Part shown: piece by piece, positions 1 through 9,036 of the stretch
Numbering within the stretch: the stretch's first letter is position 1
Layout: every line of letters begins with the position of its first letter
From: Gardnerella vaginalis 1500E
GTDB lineage: Bacteria > Actinomycetota > Actinomycetes > Actinomycetales > Bifidobacteriaceae
Assembly (NCBI RefSeq): GCF_000263595.1
Contig: NZ_ADES01000014.1
Coordinates: 62,001 to 126,000 of the forward strand
DNA length: 64,000 nucleotides
Direction: 5' to 3'
Position numbers and translations under genes: made by a program
The notes under the pieces: generated by a model
What the model was told of the DNA's origin: nothing
The model's input: only the letters and a program-made list of their open reading frames with translations
Databases searched by the model: none

Positions 1-133
1 CAGACACTGCCTGGCTTCACCACTGCTTAATTATACAAAAGAAACTAATGCTTGTCAACAAAAATAAGCAAACTATATACAGCACACAACACCGTTGCAC
101 AAATATAAACTGCACAACGTCCACACATAAAAG

Positions 134-206
134 TGCCCCGGATCAGAATCGAACTGACGACACCCACTTTAGGAGAGTGGTGCTCTATCCACTGAGCTAC
201 CGAGGC
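134..206 (-). tRNA. tRNA-Arg (anticodon CCT)
   Basis: Minus-strand cloverleaf of 73 nt. The acceptor arms GCCTCGG and CCGGGGC pair over seven positions (one T-G), T8 and A9 follow, the anticodon stem CCACT/AGTGG closes the loop CTCCTAA so the anticodon is CCT, and the T arm carries TTCGATT. The discriminator is A and CCA is not encoded. Confidence 0.95.
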
Positions 207-250
207 AACAAATGGCAATTATACACTATGGCGTGTCACTGCGTCGAGCT

Positions 251-592
251 CTAATCCTCAAGATTCGACTGCGTGCCAGCCGTAGCTGCCGTCGCTGACT
301 GCTCCGCCTGCGCCGCATCCAACTTGGCGCGAACAGTGGCAAGCAAACCCTGCGCGCGCTTTGCCAACGCCTCACCAATCTCCCACTGACGCATGGACTG
401 GTCGAGCGTCAAACCGCCAGCCTCCAACGCCTGAACCGCCTGAACCAGCTTTTCGCGAGCCTCTTCGTACGGCATCGCCTCAATCGCAGCACGCTCTTCT
501 TTCGTAAGAGTGCTTGCAAATTGCGCGCTTTCTGCACTATTCGCACTATTTGCCGCTGATTCTTCCGCTTTTTTCGTTACTTTCTCGCTCAT
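251..592 (-). CDS. xseB: Exodeoxyribonuclease VII small subunit
   Basis: Small subunit of exonuclease VII, which with XseA degrades single-stranded DNA to oligonucleotides in the cytoplasm. The 113 residues contain the family core: 'MPYEEAREKLVQAVQALEAG' (about residues 40-59), then 'LTLDQSMRQWEIGEALAKR', the two-helix hairpin with the conserved WE-GE segment. Both ends are extended by Ala/Ser/Gln-rich stretches, so it is longer than the usual about 80 residues. It starts 45 bp after the xseA stop on the same strand, an operon arrangement typical for the pair. Family assignment is firm; the low-complexity tails have no assigned role. Confidence 0.93.
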   Translation of the reverse strand: MSEKVTKKAEESAANSANSAESAQFASTLTKEERAAIEAMPYEEAREKLVQAVQALEAGGLTLDQSMRQWEIGEALAKRAQGLLATVRAKLDAAQAEQSATAATAGTQSNLED

Positions 593-637
593 ATCTAACC
601 TTTCGCTATATCTAAAATATTTAAAATATCTAAAAAT

Positions 638-1999
638 CTACTTACTTGACTTTGCTGCAGCCGGCTTAGTTGCAGCCGACTTAGTGCCAGTCACCTTGCC
701 AAGCACCACGCCGCTTTTAAGAGTAACAGTCATATCGTCGCCAACGCTCGCTAAAGCCGCGTCGTCAAGCACTCTCCCACCGCTGAGCTGCACAACAGCG
801 TACCCGCGATTCAAAGTCGATTGCGGACTTAACGCGGTCAAGCTTGCGTGTGCCTTCTCAACAGTCAGGCTTGCGTCGTCCAGAAGTCGCACCAAACCGT
901 GCCGCATTCGTTCGACAGCTTGCTCAACCAAACGCTCGTGCGGCTCAAGCATAGTGCTCGGGCGAGTAAGGCTCGGACGATTCGCGTAACCCTCAACAAG
1001 TCGAATCTCATTGTCAACGCGCGCAGAAATTCGCATGCGCATAGTTTGCAACGCGTTATCAATAAGCTGCCACTGCTCGCGAACGTCAGGAACCACGCGC
1101 TTTGCAGCATCTGTAGGAGTCGACGCGCGCATATCTGCAGCCAAATCAATAAGAGTCCAATCGTCCTCGTGGCCGATTGCAGACACAATCGGCGTCACGC
1201 ACGCAGCCGTAGCACGAACCACACCCTCGTCCGAAAAACCAATCAAATCCTCAAAGCTGCCGCCGCCGCGAGCAACAATAATAACGTCAACCTCTGGATC
1301 CGCATCAAGCTGCTTAATTGCGGCAATAATATCCGCCGGACACTGCACGCCCTGCACATGCGCGTGAACAACCTTGAAGCGCGTAACAGGCCAGCGCAAA
1401 TTCACGTTCGTAATAACATCGCCCTCCGCGCGAGCTTGAGGCGCACAAACTAGTCCAATGCACTTAGGAAACTCCGGCAGAGGCACCTTATTTTCCGCGT
1501 CAAACAAGCCCTCGCCCTTAAGTTTTTTGCGCAACTCGTCAATTTGCGCTTTTAAGTCGCCGGCACCGACGCGACGAATCTCGTCCGCAACGAAGCTCAA
1601 GCGCGTGGCTTTTACCCAAATATCCGCCTTGCCGTGAACGACTACGCGGTCGCCTTGGCGAAGATCGCGCGCCTGCTGCACGAAATTACTGAAGCCCATT
1701 ACGGAAATCGAGACTTCTTCGTTGCTGTCGCGAAGGGTGATGTAGCCGGAAGAGGCGCGGCGCATGTTGATTTCGACGATTTGACCCTCGATCCACGCGG
1801 CTGGCCAGCGTTCGACGGCGCTGTGGAACTTTTGGCTTAAGATTGCGACAGGCCACGGGTTTTCGGCAGTCGTGTCGGCAGCTTTTAGAGGAAGCGGGCG
1901 CGGATGAGCTAGATTTTGCTGCGGCTGTTGCGGCTGTTGCAGTGGATTTTGCGAAACATCATCCTGAAATAATTGCGGCATCATATTTGACGAGGTCAT
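638..1999 (-). CDS. xseA: Exodeoxyribonuclease VII large subunit
   Basis: Catalytic large subunit of exonuclease VII (DNA repair and degradation of single-stranded DNA). The 453 residues show a Gln/Pro-rich N-terminal extension (about 1-45), an OB-fold DNA-binding domain (about 48-150, 'WPAAWIEGQIVEINMR'), then the catalytic domain with 'VIIVARGGGSFEDLIGF', 'IGHEDDWTLIDLAADMRAST' and the following coiled-coil helical region, ending with 'LNRGYAVV' and a Lys/Ala tail. All expected conserved blocks are present. The ATG at 1999 is preceded by a weak GGAA. It is followed by xseB after 45 bp. Length is close to the family norm apart from the N-terminal extension. Confidence 0.95.
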   Translation of the reverse strand: MTSSNMMPQLFQDDVSQNPLQQPQQPQQNLAHPRPLPLKAADTTAENPWPVAILSQKFHSAVERWPAAWIEGQIVEINMRRASSGYITLRDSNEEVSISVMGFSNFVQQARDLRQGDRVVVHGKADIWVKATRLSFVADEIRRVGAGDLKAQIDELRKKLKGEGLFDAENKVPLPEFPKCIGLVCAPQARAEGDVITNVNLRWPVTRFKVVHAHVQGVQCPADIIAAIKQLDADPEVDVIIVARGGGSFEDLIGFSDEGVVRATAACVTPIVSAIGHEDDWTLIDLAADMRASTPTDAAKRVVPDVREQWQLIDNALQTMRMRISARVDNEIRLVEGYANRPSLTRPSTMLEPHERLVEQAVERMRHGLVRLLDDASLTVEKAHASLTALSPQSTLNRGYAVVQLSGGRVLDDAALASVGDDMTVTLKSGVVLGKVTGTKSAATKPAAAKSSK

Positions 2000-2062
2000 G
2001 TTTCCAGCTTGACTGCAAAGAGGGACAAACGATGGATTCGTTGCGTGCGGTGATTGGATACG

Positions 2063-2095
2063 AAAAAACCCAAGCGCAAAGCTTGGGTTTTGTTT
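2063..2095. terminator. Bidirectional intrinsic terminator beside tRNA-Lys
   Basis: AACCCAAGC and GCTTGGGTT arms (2068-2088 with a short loop) are bordered by an A-run on the left and a T-rich stretch on the right. On the minus strand the hairpin ends in six T, directly after the tRNA-Lys gene, so it most likely terminates that transcript. Confidence 0.85.
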
Positions 2096-2096
2096 G

Positions 2097-2170
2097 TGCC
2101 CCCTCAGGGATTCGAACCCTGGACACGCTGATTAAGAGTCAGCTGCTCTAACCAACTGAGCTAAAGGGGC
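2097..2170 (-). tRNA. tRNA-Lys (anticodon CTT)
   Basis: Minus-strand cloverleaf of 74 nt. The acceptor GCCCCTT pairs with AGGGGGC, T8-A9 are present, the anticodon stem GCTGA/TCAGC closes the loop CTCTTAA (anticodon CTT), and the T arm is CAGGG TTCGAAT CCCTG. The discriminator is A and CCA is not encoded. A terminator hairpin follows immediately. Confidence 0.96.
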
Positions 2171-2392
2171 ATTGGTTATCTCGGCCCGCTTTGCGAACCG
2201 AGTAACTACTATACTCAGAATGAGCTTGCGCGCAAGTGGGCGTGTCGCATTGCTCTTGCTTGAAGCTGCATTGCGCGCTTCAAGCAAGCTCAATGCGGTA
2301 GCGACGACTCAATACCTGAAAGCACAGTGTGCTTTACGTGCGCGACGACCTGCTTGAGCGCAGCACAGCGCGCGCGAAAGCAATTCGGAGCG

Positions 2393-2439
2393 GAAACTCG
2401 CTTAGGTTGGAAGTCCAGTGGACTTCCAACGCGAGTTTC
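2393..2439. repeat. Nested near-perfect inverted repeat
   Basis: Inner arms GTTGGAAGTCCA (2406-2417) and TGGACTTCCAAC (2419-2430) are separated by one base. Outer arms GAAACTCGC (2393-2401) and GCGAGTTTC (2431-2439) extend the stem. No T-run follows, so a terminator role is unproven. Confidence 0.85.
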
Positions 2440-2470
2440 GTAGCGAGCGCTTATAGCGCGAGCGTTATCT

Positions 2471-2567
2471 CGCATTTGGAGGGTTACGGAGAGTTAAGCG
2501 CTCCAAACACGAGAGAATCATCTCACCTTTGGAGGGTTTGAGGCTGCGTAGCGCTCCAAACGCGGGG
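2471..2567. repeat. CTCCAAACG/CATTTGGAG dispersed palindromic repeat, one and two half copies
   Basis: One full unit (about 2500-2535) has GCTCCAAACACGAG followed about 10 nt later by CTCACCTTTGGAG. A half unit lies on each side (CATTTGGAGGG at 2473 and GCTCCAAACGCGGGG near 2552). The same element occurs at 15307, 33149 and as an array at 40637-40815. Confidence 0.75.
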
Positions 2568-2730
2568 AAAGTTTACGGCATTTGTTGTAGGTTTGGCTAT
2601 TTATGGAAACATTTGCCGTGGATTTTACCTCGCGTTTGTTTCTCTGCGTGAGTAACGATAAACAGCCAACATCCGTTACTAACACAGATTGGCTACTGCG
2701 CGAGTAACACACAGCACACCGCATCACGCA

Positions 2731-3840
2731 CTACCTGCGCCGCAACTTACGCAGCACAGCGCGCGAAACCGCCAGCAAATGCCGTCCGCGCAAACCCATC
2801 GCACTGCGCCTCTTGCCCAATGCAATCGCAAGCATCATAAACAGCAGCAGCGCAGACATCACCATCGACACTATAAACAACGTCATCCAAAGCGGCCACT
2901 GCAAATGGTCATCAGGCGCTTTCACCGGATCCGGCATCACGCGGTATCCCGTCACCAACAACCTGTGCGTGTTAATTCCGTACGGCGTGCACGTGATTAG
3001 CGTCGCCAAGTCGCGCCCCTTCTCGCGCCGCAGCAAACGAATATCGTTCGGCTGCACAACATTTATGCGAAACACTTTGTAGCGAAGAGTTTTGCCTTGC
3101 ACGTCGAAATAGAAGTAATCGCCTTTTTTAAGCGTGTTTAAGTCGTCGAACATCGTGGCATCCGGCATACCCGTATGCGCCGTCACAACCGTGTGTCTGC
3201 TTTTGCCACCCACCGGCAAATCCGTACCGTACAAATGCCCAGCACCCATTGCCAGAATAGTTTGAGTAGTTCCGTGGTAAATAGGCAGTTTCACACCAAT
3301 CTTCGGAATCTTCACAATACCCATAATTCCCATTGGCTCGCTAAGCATTTTTTCGTACTCTTTATACTCTGGAGTGTCCATGTAGTCGCTACTGCCGTTG
3401 TAAGGGTCCGCGCTAATAATTGCTTTGTGACGAGCATTGTATTCACGCGCTTTTCGCAAAATTTGCGCGCGATTTTCTTTAGGCTCATACTTATTTAATT
3501 TGTCGTATTCGATTGAGAGTTCCTTGGCAGCGTAATTGTTGACCAAAGTAGAAACCACAGGATAGCTGAAGCACAAAATGCCAATAAGAACAAGCACAAC
3601 AGGCTCAGCCAGCTTGCGAAGTGTAGACATTGGTTTTGGGGATGATTGCTCTGGCGTCTGAGGCTGCGTGGATTGCTCTTGCGGATTTTGCTGAATTTGC
3701 GAAGATTGCGGAGACTGCAAAGATTGCATAGACTGCGAGCTTGCGGAATCTTGCGCACTTTTGGAGGACTTGTTAGCGCGCATACGAGCCAGCCGCTTAA
3801 ATAGCGCGCGAACAGACTCTGCAAAATCAGCTAGCTTCAT
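2731..3840 (-). CDS. srtC: Class C (pilus-polymerising) sortase, cluster 1
   Basis: Membrane transpeptidase that joins pilin subunits through their LPXTG threonine and the pilin-motif lysine. The 369 residues run: Ser/Gln/Pro-rich N-terminus (about 20-65), transmembrane segment (about 75-100, 'VVLVLIGILCFSYPVVS'), a lid with the DPY motif of class C enzymes ('SADPYNGSSDYM'), the catalytic barrel with His in 'VVTAHTGMPDATMF', Cys in 'TLITCTPYG' near residue 285 and Arg in 'THRLLVTGYR', then a second transmembrane segment and a basic tail. The ATG is preceded by TGGAGG. It follows backbone pilin 1 after a hairpin (3875-3913) that probably reduces its transcription. Its closest relative in the window is the sortase at 15346-16470. 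Confidence 0.94.
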   Translation of the reverse strand: MKLADFAESVRALFKRLARMRANKSSKSAQDSASSQSMQSLQSPQSSQIQQNPQEQSTQPQTPEQSSPKPMSTLRKLAEPVVLVLIGILCFSYPVVSTLVNNYAAKELSIEYDKLNKYEPKENRAQILRKAREYNARHKAIISADPYNGSSDYMDTPEYKEYEKMLSEPMGIMGIVKIPKIGVKLPIYHGTTQTILAMGAGHLYGTDLPVGGKSRHTVVTAHTGMPDATMFDDLNTLKKGDYFYFDVQGKTLRYKVFRINVVQPNDIRLLRREKGRDLATLITCTPYGINTHRLLVTGYRVMPDPVKAPDDHLQWPLWMTLFIVSMVMSALLLFMMLAIALGKRRSAMGLRGRHLLAVSRAVLRKLRRR

Positions 3841-3874
3841 AATTCCTCCAATAAATGTTTTTGCAAAATAAACA

Positions 3875-3913
3875 GGGAGTCGGGAAGCGTTAATTAACGC
3901 GCACCCGACTCCC
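3875..3913 (-). terminator. Hairpin between pilin 1 and sortase 1 (terminator or attenuator)
   Basis: Ten-base arms GGGAGTCGGG and CCCGACTCCC enclose a second palindrome GCGTTAATTAACGC. On the minus strand the stem is followed by TGTTTATTTT, a weak T-tail. It lies 37 bp after the pilin stop and 34 bp before the sortase start, so partial termination would give much pilin and little sortase. Confidence 0.8.
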
Positions 3914-3950
3914 CCATTTTCGTTAATGCTTAAAGAAGCAGGGACTGAAC

Positions 3951-5666
3951 TTAAGCGCGGAGCTTAGCCTGCTCTTCTTCCTTCTTGCGACGGTGAATAT
4001 ACACCACGAAGCCGGCGCCAACGAAGCACACGCCCGCGAGCGCGAAGAGAATCACGCCAGCAGCACCGGTCTTTGGAAGGTTGAACCAGAAACCTTTATC
4101 CTTGGTAGGAAGATTCTGGAATGTGTATGTTTTGTTATCATCAGTTACCTTAATTGTAACAACATCAGGATTGCGGATGTATCCGTCTGGCGCAGCAGTT
4201 TCTACGATGTAGAAATCTTCATCACGCTTTACAGAATATTCTTCAGTTAAACCAGTATCTTTTGCTGATGTTTTTTCGCCAAAAGCTGAGCGCGGACTAT
4301 TCGCACCACACTTAGACTCTACATCAGTGTTTGTCTTAACTGCTGTGGCACAAGCTTGTGCATCGGTTGAATTAGCAAATAACACAAACTTTCCACCCTC
4401 AAGAGCACTTTGATCTTTAGAAGAAACCTTCTTAATCTTGAACTTCGAGAACTTCACCTCCTTGTACTCTTTACCAGTAACAACGTCTGGAGTACCAGTT
4501 TCATGCGAAGGAATTAAGCCGCCCTTGTTAGTAACAGTGCTGTTGCCAAGAGTTTTAGAATCAGCAAGAGTGAACTCTAAAGTAACAAATACCTTTACAA
4601 CCTTGCCAGCATTGTCGTTTGCAGCTTTAGCAAGTTTCTTCCTACCACCTTCAGTGAAAGTAATAGGAATCTTCTTGCAAGCAACATCGCCAGCTGCAGC
4701 AGCTACATCTTCTGCAGTACCAACAGTGTAGTCAGTAGCAGCAAGCACAGTATCGCCATCTGCGGGCTTATCGCCAGTTCCAAGTTGTACCTTTGTAACT
4801 ACGCTAGCAATGTCAGTAGGATAAGTAAAAGCCTTAGCTGGAGCGAGATCGACTACAGAATAGCCGTTAAAATCAGCGTCAGTAAGATCTGCAGTAGTTT
4901 GTCCAGTTTCAGCCTTTTCCTTCATCTTATCAAGCTCAGCGCTAATGGTGTAGGAAATCTTATCGCCAGCGCCAACAGTCTTAGAAGTATCTGCAGTCTT
5001 CTTAACGCTCTTGCTCAAATCCTTGTTCTTTGGATCCGCGTATGGAGCATAGTTGTAGACTACTTTGCCATCAGCATCCTTTTCAATCCTTGGGATTGTC
5101 ATATAGAATGGCTTAGATTCGGCAGCAGAGAAGCCCGTTGGAACTGTTGTTTCTTGAACTTGATACAAGCCAATTTTAAGACTATCAAACTTTGCAACAC
5201 CTTTTTCTTTAGTTTTTACTTTAGTTCCAGCACCAGTTTCAAGAGTTATTCCAGTAGTATTGCCTTTATTAAGATTGTCGATTTTATTCGCGACTTTAAC
5301 CCAATCTGCGTACTTAGTTAAGTCGATATCCTTACTGTCGATTTGCGTCACCTTTTTTACAGTGAACTCAGCGCCGGCAACAGGAGTTGACTTCTTCTGC
5401 TTTTTGGTGGTTGAGTCAACCTCGTCTTGCCACTTGTAAATGGTGAGGGAATAATTAGCAGCCTTGTCGTTGTCACCAAGCTCCCACGGAGCATTCTTGT
5501 AAACAGCAGCCTGCGAGTTCTTATCTACACCTGTTATACCAGCAGTCGCAGTATCTTCTTCACCCCACGCAACGCTGGACACTGTCACAGCCCCCGCCGC
5601 GCACAGAGTTCCAGCCATTGCTAGCGAAGCAAACGCAGCAACGCATCGTTTTGTGAAATTATTCAT
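3951..5666 (-). CDS. SpaA/FimA-type backbone pilin with LPKTG anchor, cluster 1
   Basis: Major pilin subunit, polymerised by the neighbouring class C sortase. The 571 residues show a signal peptide (about 1-35, 'CVAAFASLAMAGTLCAAGAV'), a first CNA-B/SpaA-like domain ending in 'GLYQVQETTVPTGFSA', a pilin-motif-like segment 'YNYAPYADPKNKD' whose lysine is the likely cross-linking residue, a middle domain with 'VGAGDKISYTI', a C-terminal domain with an E-box 'YIVETAAPDGYIRN', and the sorting signal LPKTG followed by a hydrophobic segment and a basic tail. The start lies only 9 bp after the adhesin stop, with AAGGAG upstream, so the two are co-transcribed. The pilin at 17405 is a paralogue with identical architecture. 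Confidence 0.93.
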   Translation of the reverse strand: MNNFTKRCVAAFASLAMAGTLCAAGAVTVSSVAWGEEDTATAGITGVDKNSQAAVYKNAPWELGDNDKAANYSLTIYKWQDEVDSTTKKQKKSTPVAGAEFTVKKVTQIDSKDIDLTKYADWVKVANKIDNLNKGNTTGITLETGAGTKVKTKEKGVAKFDSLKIGLYQVQETTVPTGFSAAESKPFYMTIPRIEKDADGKVVYNYAPYADPKNKDLSKSVKKTADTSKTVGAGDKISYTISAELDKMKEKAETGQTTADLTDADFNGYSVVDLAPAKAFTYPTDIASVVTKVQLGTGDKPADGDTVLAATDYTVGTAEDVAAAAGDVACKKIPITFTEGGRKKLAKAANDNAGKVVKVFVTLEFTLADSKTLGNSTVTNKGGLIPSHETGTPDVVTGKEYKEVKFSKFKIKKVSSKDQSALEGGKFVLFANSTDAQACATAVKTNTDVESKCGANSPRSAFGEKTSAKDTGLTEEYSVKRDEDFYIVETAAPDGYIRNPDVVTIKVTDDNKTYTFQNLPTKDKGFWFNLPKTGAAGVILFALAGVCFVGAGFVVYIHRRKKEEEQAKLRA

Positions 5667-5675
5667 TTTTTCTCC

Positions 5676-8552
5676 TTATTTGTTAGCGCTCTTTCGAGCA
5701 GAATTTCGGTACACAAAATTTTTCATAAATGCGCGCCCCCACTTTGTTTGGTCGAGAGCAAACGCAAGAACCATTAAGCACGTTGAAACAGTTGCAAAAC
5801 CGCAGAGCAGAATATTCCAACCTGCGAATCCTGTTTTTGGAAGTTTAAAAGGCTCAACAATGTGGATTGGGAAGGCGGTTAGCGTGTAATCCTTGCCTTC
5901 TGTTAGCTCAGCTTCGTCATCAAGAAGAGTATCGCCGTTTTGCACGGAAGTTTCGTTAGCCACCTTAGTTGTATAAGCAGCAAGCGCATTCGGCTTCAAC
6001 GCATACACAACGCACTGATAATCGCCCGTTTCTTTAGGCGCGCCTGCAATGATCGAATCCGTGCGCTCGACTGCATCGAACGGATTATCCGTATCCCAAC
6101 CATCCGCTTTAACATCTCGCCTAAATAGAGTGCGCTTTGCATCGCACGAAGCTGAGTTACGCTCGCAATCTTTAAGCTCAGCAACAGTTTTAATATGATC
6201 CCATTTATGAATTTGGCTCTCCGTAGGAGCACTCAAGCCATTAACGCTACTAGACCATTTTGCACCATCATCCACTTCGCCATCTTTATTCAGCTTAGTG
6301 CACAAAACTTTTATAGAAATCTTCTTATCAACGTCACGCAATGACCACGCATCAATATACGGATTCAAAAATCGCATTCCGCGCATCATTGTGATTCCCT
6401 GATCTGGATCCACATCTCCATAATCGTCACTTTGCAAACCCGATTTGCCTTCAGCTGAAGCTTTTTCAGTTGTAACTCGCAGCTTTAAATCATCATTAGC
6501 AATCCATGGAGAATTGTTGACAGAGACTTTCAAATAGATAGGCTTACCTTCGTTACTGGAATCTGAATCAGCAGAAGAAGATCCGTCAGGAAAATGCGCA
6601 ACAACTGGCACATAGTAGTCACCTGTTTTAATCCAAGTGCTCATTTTTACAGTGATCTTTCCGTATTTTTTGCCAGAGCCTGCAGAAAAATCTCTGCCAG
6701 CCTTACTAGCATCATCAGGCTTGTTACTTTGATCGCTGTTATTTTTATGGTCAATAAATGAAGCCCAATCAGGAACTTTGTGATCAGAATCGCCATCATA
6801 TTGCCTTATTTCAAACCACGTTCCGTCAGGAAGATCATACGTGCGCGCTAGCTTACTATTGCACTTATCCCCTACGCCGCACTTGTTAACAGGCACAATA
6901 GAAGTCGAAACTTCACCTGGAAGAGTATTAATGCCGTCACCATAATTAGGCTGATAATAGTAAGACATTTTGCGAACAGTAATGTTCAAAGTCTTAGCTT
7001 CCCAAGTAATACCTTTACTGGAATTAAATAAAGCATCTTTACTTAGCTCGGTATCAATATCAGCAATATTGTTAGACTTAGCTGTAGCTATTTGATCAAA
7101 CTTATTTACTACAGCTTCATCTTGCTGGTCTTGCGAACCGTCATTTTTAACAGAGTTCCTTAAAGCATAAACTTTGCACGCAAAATTACCGGTTTTTTCT
7201 ACAGTGCCAGTAAGTTTGCCAACTGTACGCTCGTTTACGCTCTTAGGCTTAAAATCCGGATGTGTTGTAACATACTTGTTGTACACGTAATCGTCATAAA
7301 GTAAATCTTTTACACTGCAGCCACTGTCAGGATTGTCAAAGCACTTCTTTTGCTGCTCATAACTGGCGTGCTCCCAAACTTTTACGTCTTTTTTATCTAA
7401 TGTAAGCCCATTAATTTCGCCAAGTTTGTAACTTCCAGCAACAGGCTTGCCATCGGAATCCTTTTCATAGCAAATCATGCGCTGATTAATCTTGCCTATG
7501 CCAAGATACGCAGAAGCATCAAAAGTGGTTTTTTCAACCTTTTGACCAAGCATCAAAACCAAATCAGAATCACCAGAATCCGAATACTTAAAATCTTCCG
7601 TATCATTGCTACTTATTGAAAGCTTCAAATCGCCAGGTTGTGGATTAAATCGCGTAAAAACTACATTCGCATAAACTGGAGAAGACTTACCATCTTTACT
7701 ATTTCCAGCATTTGTATCATCGGAAGTAGTGTTATCCGGATAGTGCACAATTACGTGAACTTTGTAATGACCTGCTTTAGTCCACCTATCTGGTCGGAAA
7801 GTTATAACACCATATTTTGAAGAATTAGCACTATCAGGAATGGATTTTGTTTTTTTGCATTCGGAAGAATTATCGCACTGTTCGCCTTCAAAATTAGCCC
7901 ACTTAGAAGCATCTTCTTTATCAGCTGCATCTTGCTTAATTTCAAACCACGTGCCAGCAGGAAGAAGCCCACGCTTAATTTTCTTATTGCCGCGAATCGG
8001 CTTACTCTTAGGAGTACCAGAATTCTTACTTCCACTTGTAGAGAGATTTCCAGCAACAATATTCGGAGTACTTTGATACTGAGGATTATAATATTCGGCG
8101 CTGTTATTAGTGCCGTCGGGTGCGCTGCGATCTGTGGAGGATCCGCTGTTAGTGTCGGTTGTTTTATTAGCAGCTTTTTTGTTATCGGCTTTATTTACGT
8201 TGACATTATTTGCGTTGGCTTTATTCGCGTTTTGACTGTCATTAGCAACCGCTGCAGAAGAAGGTTTAGTAGGCTCAGGTTTAATAGACGCAGTATTAGT
8301 ATCAGCAGCCTTAAGCTCAGACGCAGGCGCAGGATTTGTTAAAGTATTTGAATTAGACTTTTTGCCGACCTCAGTCTCAGCCTTATTCTCTGTTTTAGTT
8401 GAAATTTTATTTGAAATTTCGGAAGATGCGTTCGACGGCGCAATAGGAGCAATCGCGAAGGTTGCAAGAACAGTTGCAGAGGCAACGAAAAACGCAAAAA
8501 GAGCACGTCGCGTGCACTTACGAAAATCGCGCTTGCGTTGTTGCATAGACAT
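5676..8552 (-). CDS. Rib-repeat surface adhesin / putative pilus tip protein with LPKTG, cluster 1
   Basis: Large secreted, wall-anchored protein, first gene of pilus cluster 1, so probably the tip or accessory subunit. The 958 residues contain a signal segment (about 14-42), a Ser/Thr/Asn/Lys-rich stalk (about 43-150), then two copies of a composite module: a Rib-like domain (starts like 'YNPQYQ', contains 'GTWFEIKQ' and 'VHYPDNTTSDD') followed by a domain with four cysteines (ICYEK, KKCF, GCSV, FACKVYAL in copy 1). LPKTG lies near residue 904, followed by a hydrophobic segment and a basic tail. The ATG has AAGGAG upstream. The G-run promoter lies about 210 bp upstream. The adhesin at 19436 has four such modules. 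Ligand unknown. Confidence 0.88.
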   Translation of the reverse strand: MSMQQRKRDFRKCTRRALFAFFVASATVLATFAIAPIAPSNASSEISNKISTKTENKAETEVGKKSNSNTLTNPAPASELKAADTNTASIKPEPTKPSSAAVANDSQNANKANANNVNVNKADNKKAANKTTDTNSGSSTDRSAPDGTNNSAEYYNPQYQSTPNIVAGNLSTSGSKNSGTPKSKPIRGNKKIKRGLLPAGTWFEIKQDAADKEDASKWANFEGEQCDNSSECKKTKSIPDSANSSKYGVITFRPDRWTKAGHYKVHVIVHYPDNTTSDDTNAGNSKDGKSSPVYANVVFTRFNPQPGDLKLSISSNDTEDFKYSDSGDSDLVLMLGQKVEKTTFDASAYLGIGKINQRMICYEKDSDGKPVAGSYKLGEINGLTLDKKDVKVWEHASYEQQKKCFDNPDSGCSVKDLLYDDYVYNKYVTTHPDFKPKSVNERTVGKLTGTVEKTGNFACKVYALRNSVKNDGSQDQQDEAVVNKFDQIATAKSNNIADIDTELSKDALFNSSKGITWEAKTLNITVRKMSYYYQPNYGDGINTLPGEVSTSIVPVNKCGVGDKCNSKLARTYDLPDGTWFEIRQYDGDSDHKVPDWASFIDHKNNSDQSNKPDDASKAGRDFSAGSGKKYGKITVKMSTWIKTGDYYVPVVAHFPDGSSSADSDSSNEGKPIYLKVSVNNSPWIANDDLKLRVTTEKASAEGKSGLQSDDYGDVDPDQGITMMRGMRFLNPYIDAWSLRDVDKKISIKVLCTKLNKDGEVDDGAKWSSSVNGLSAPTESQIHKWDHIKTVAELKDCERNSASCDAKRTLFRRDVKADGWDTDNPFDAVERTDSIIAGAPKETGDYQCVVYALKPNALAAYTTKVANETSVQNGDTLLDDEAELTEGKDYTLTAFPIHIVEPFKLPKTGFAGWNILLCGFATVSTCLMVLAFALDQTKWGRAFMKNFVYRNSARKSANK

Positions 8553-8755
8553 TCGCAGTATCTCCTTCTAATCTTAATGACTCTTAAAACTCGCACAACA
8601 ATTTACGCAATAAGTACGGCACAGGCATAAGCTAACTTATATGAAATATTCGCATCAAATTAAGCGCCAGCCATCAAATTCATGCAGTCACTAGGCTGTA
8701 ACACGAATTGCAATCTGCCGAGTCCCTCTTGTAAATTGCAACAATAGCTTTTGCA

Positions 8756-8786
8756 ACTATACCCCCCCCCCCTAGGCATTTTGCAA
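8756..8786 (-). promoter_or_regulatory. Putative phase-variable promoter of pilus cluster 1 (11-G spacer)
   Basis: On the minus strand: TTGCAA (8781-8786), 8 nt, a run of 11 G (8762-8772), then TATAGT (8756-8761). The spacer is 19 nt; nine G would give the optimal 17. It lies about 205 bp upstream of the adhesin start. Change in tract length would alter spacing, as known for Neisseria porA. Inferred, not shown. Confidence 0.7.
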
Positions 8787-8925
8787 CACCCACTTAAAAT
8801 TTAAAAGATTTTACGGAAAATATCTAAAATTATGTTATTTTAGCCTTAAATTTATGGATTTGTTAGAATATTCGCAATATATTGCATACAACAAAATATG
8901 GGTTATTCCCCAAAATATATTACAT

Positions 8926-8972
8926 ACAAAAAGAGCACCCCACCTTACTAGAAGATGAAAAGTGCTCTTTTG
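8926..8972. terminator. Terminator downstream of the subtilase
   Basis: Arms AAGAGCAC (8931-8938) and GTGCTCTT (8962-8969) are bordered by an A-run on the left and T-rich DNA on the right, so it can work in both directions. On the minus strand it ends the subtilase transcript before the next G-run promoter. The 60 bp before it (8975-9035) are a degenerate GTTTACTTA repeat. Confidence 0.85.
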
Positions 8973-9036
8973 TTTGTTTATGTTATTTACTTTTGTTTAC
9001 TTATTTATTTATTTTTGTTTACTTACTTGCGTTTAC

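Larger units (their letters stand above)
2171..2730. other. Gene-free 560-bp intergenic region rich in inverted repeats
   Basis: No credible gene is seen. The stretch between tRNA-Lys and the first sortase gene holds a large hairpin (2393-2439), copies of the CTCCAAACG element (2471-2567), one copy of the ATTTGCCG element (2575-2640) and one of the AGTAACG element (2648-2710). The hairpins may end the pilus transcript. Confidence 0.7.
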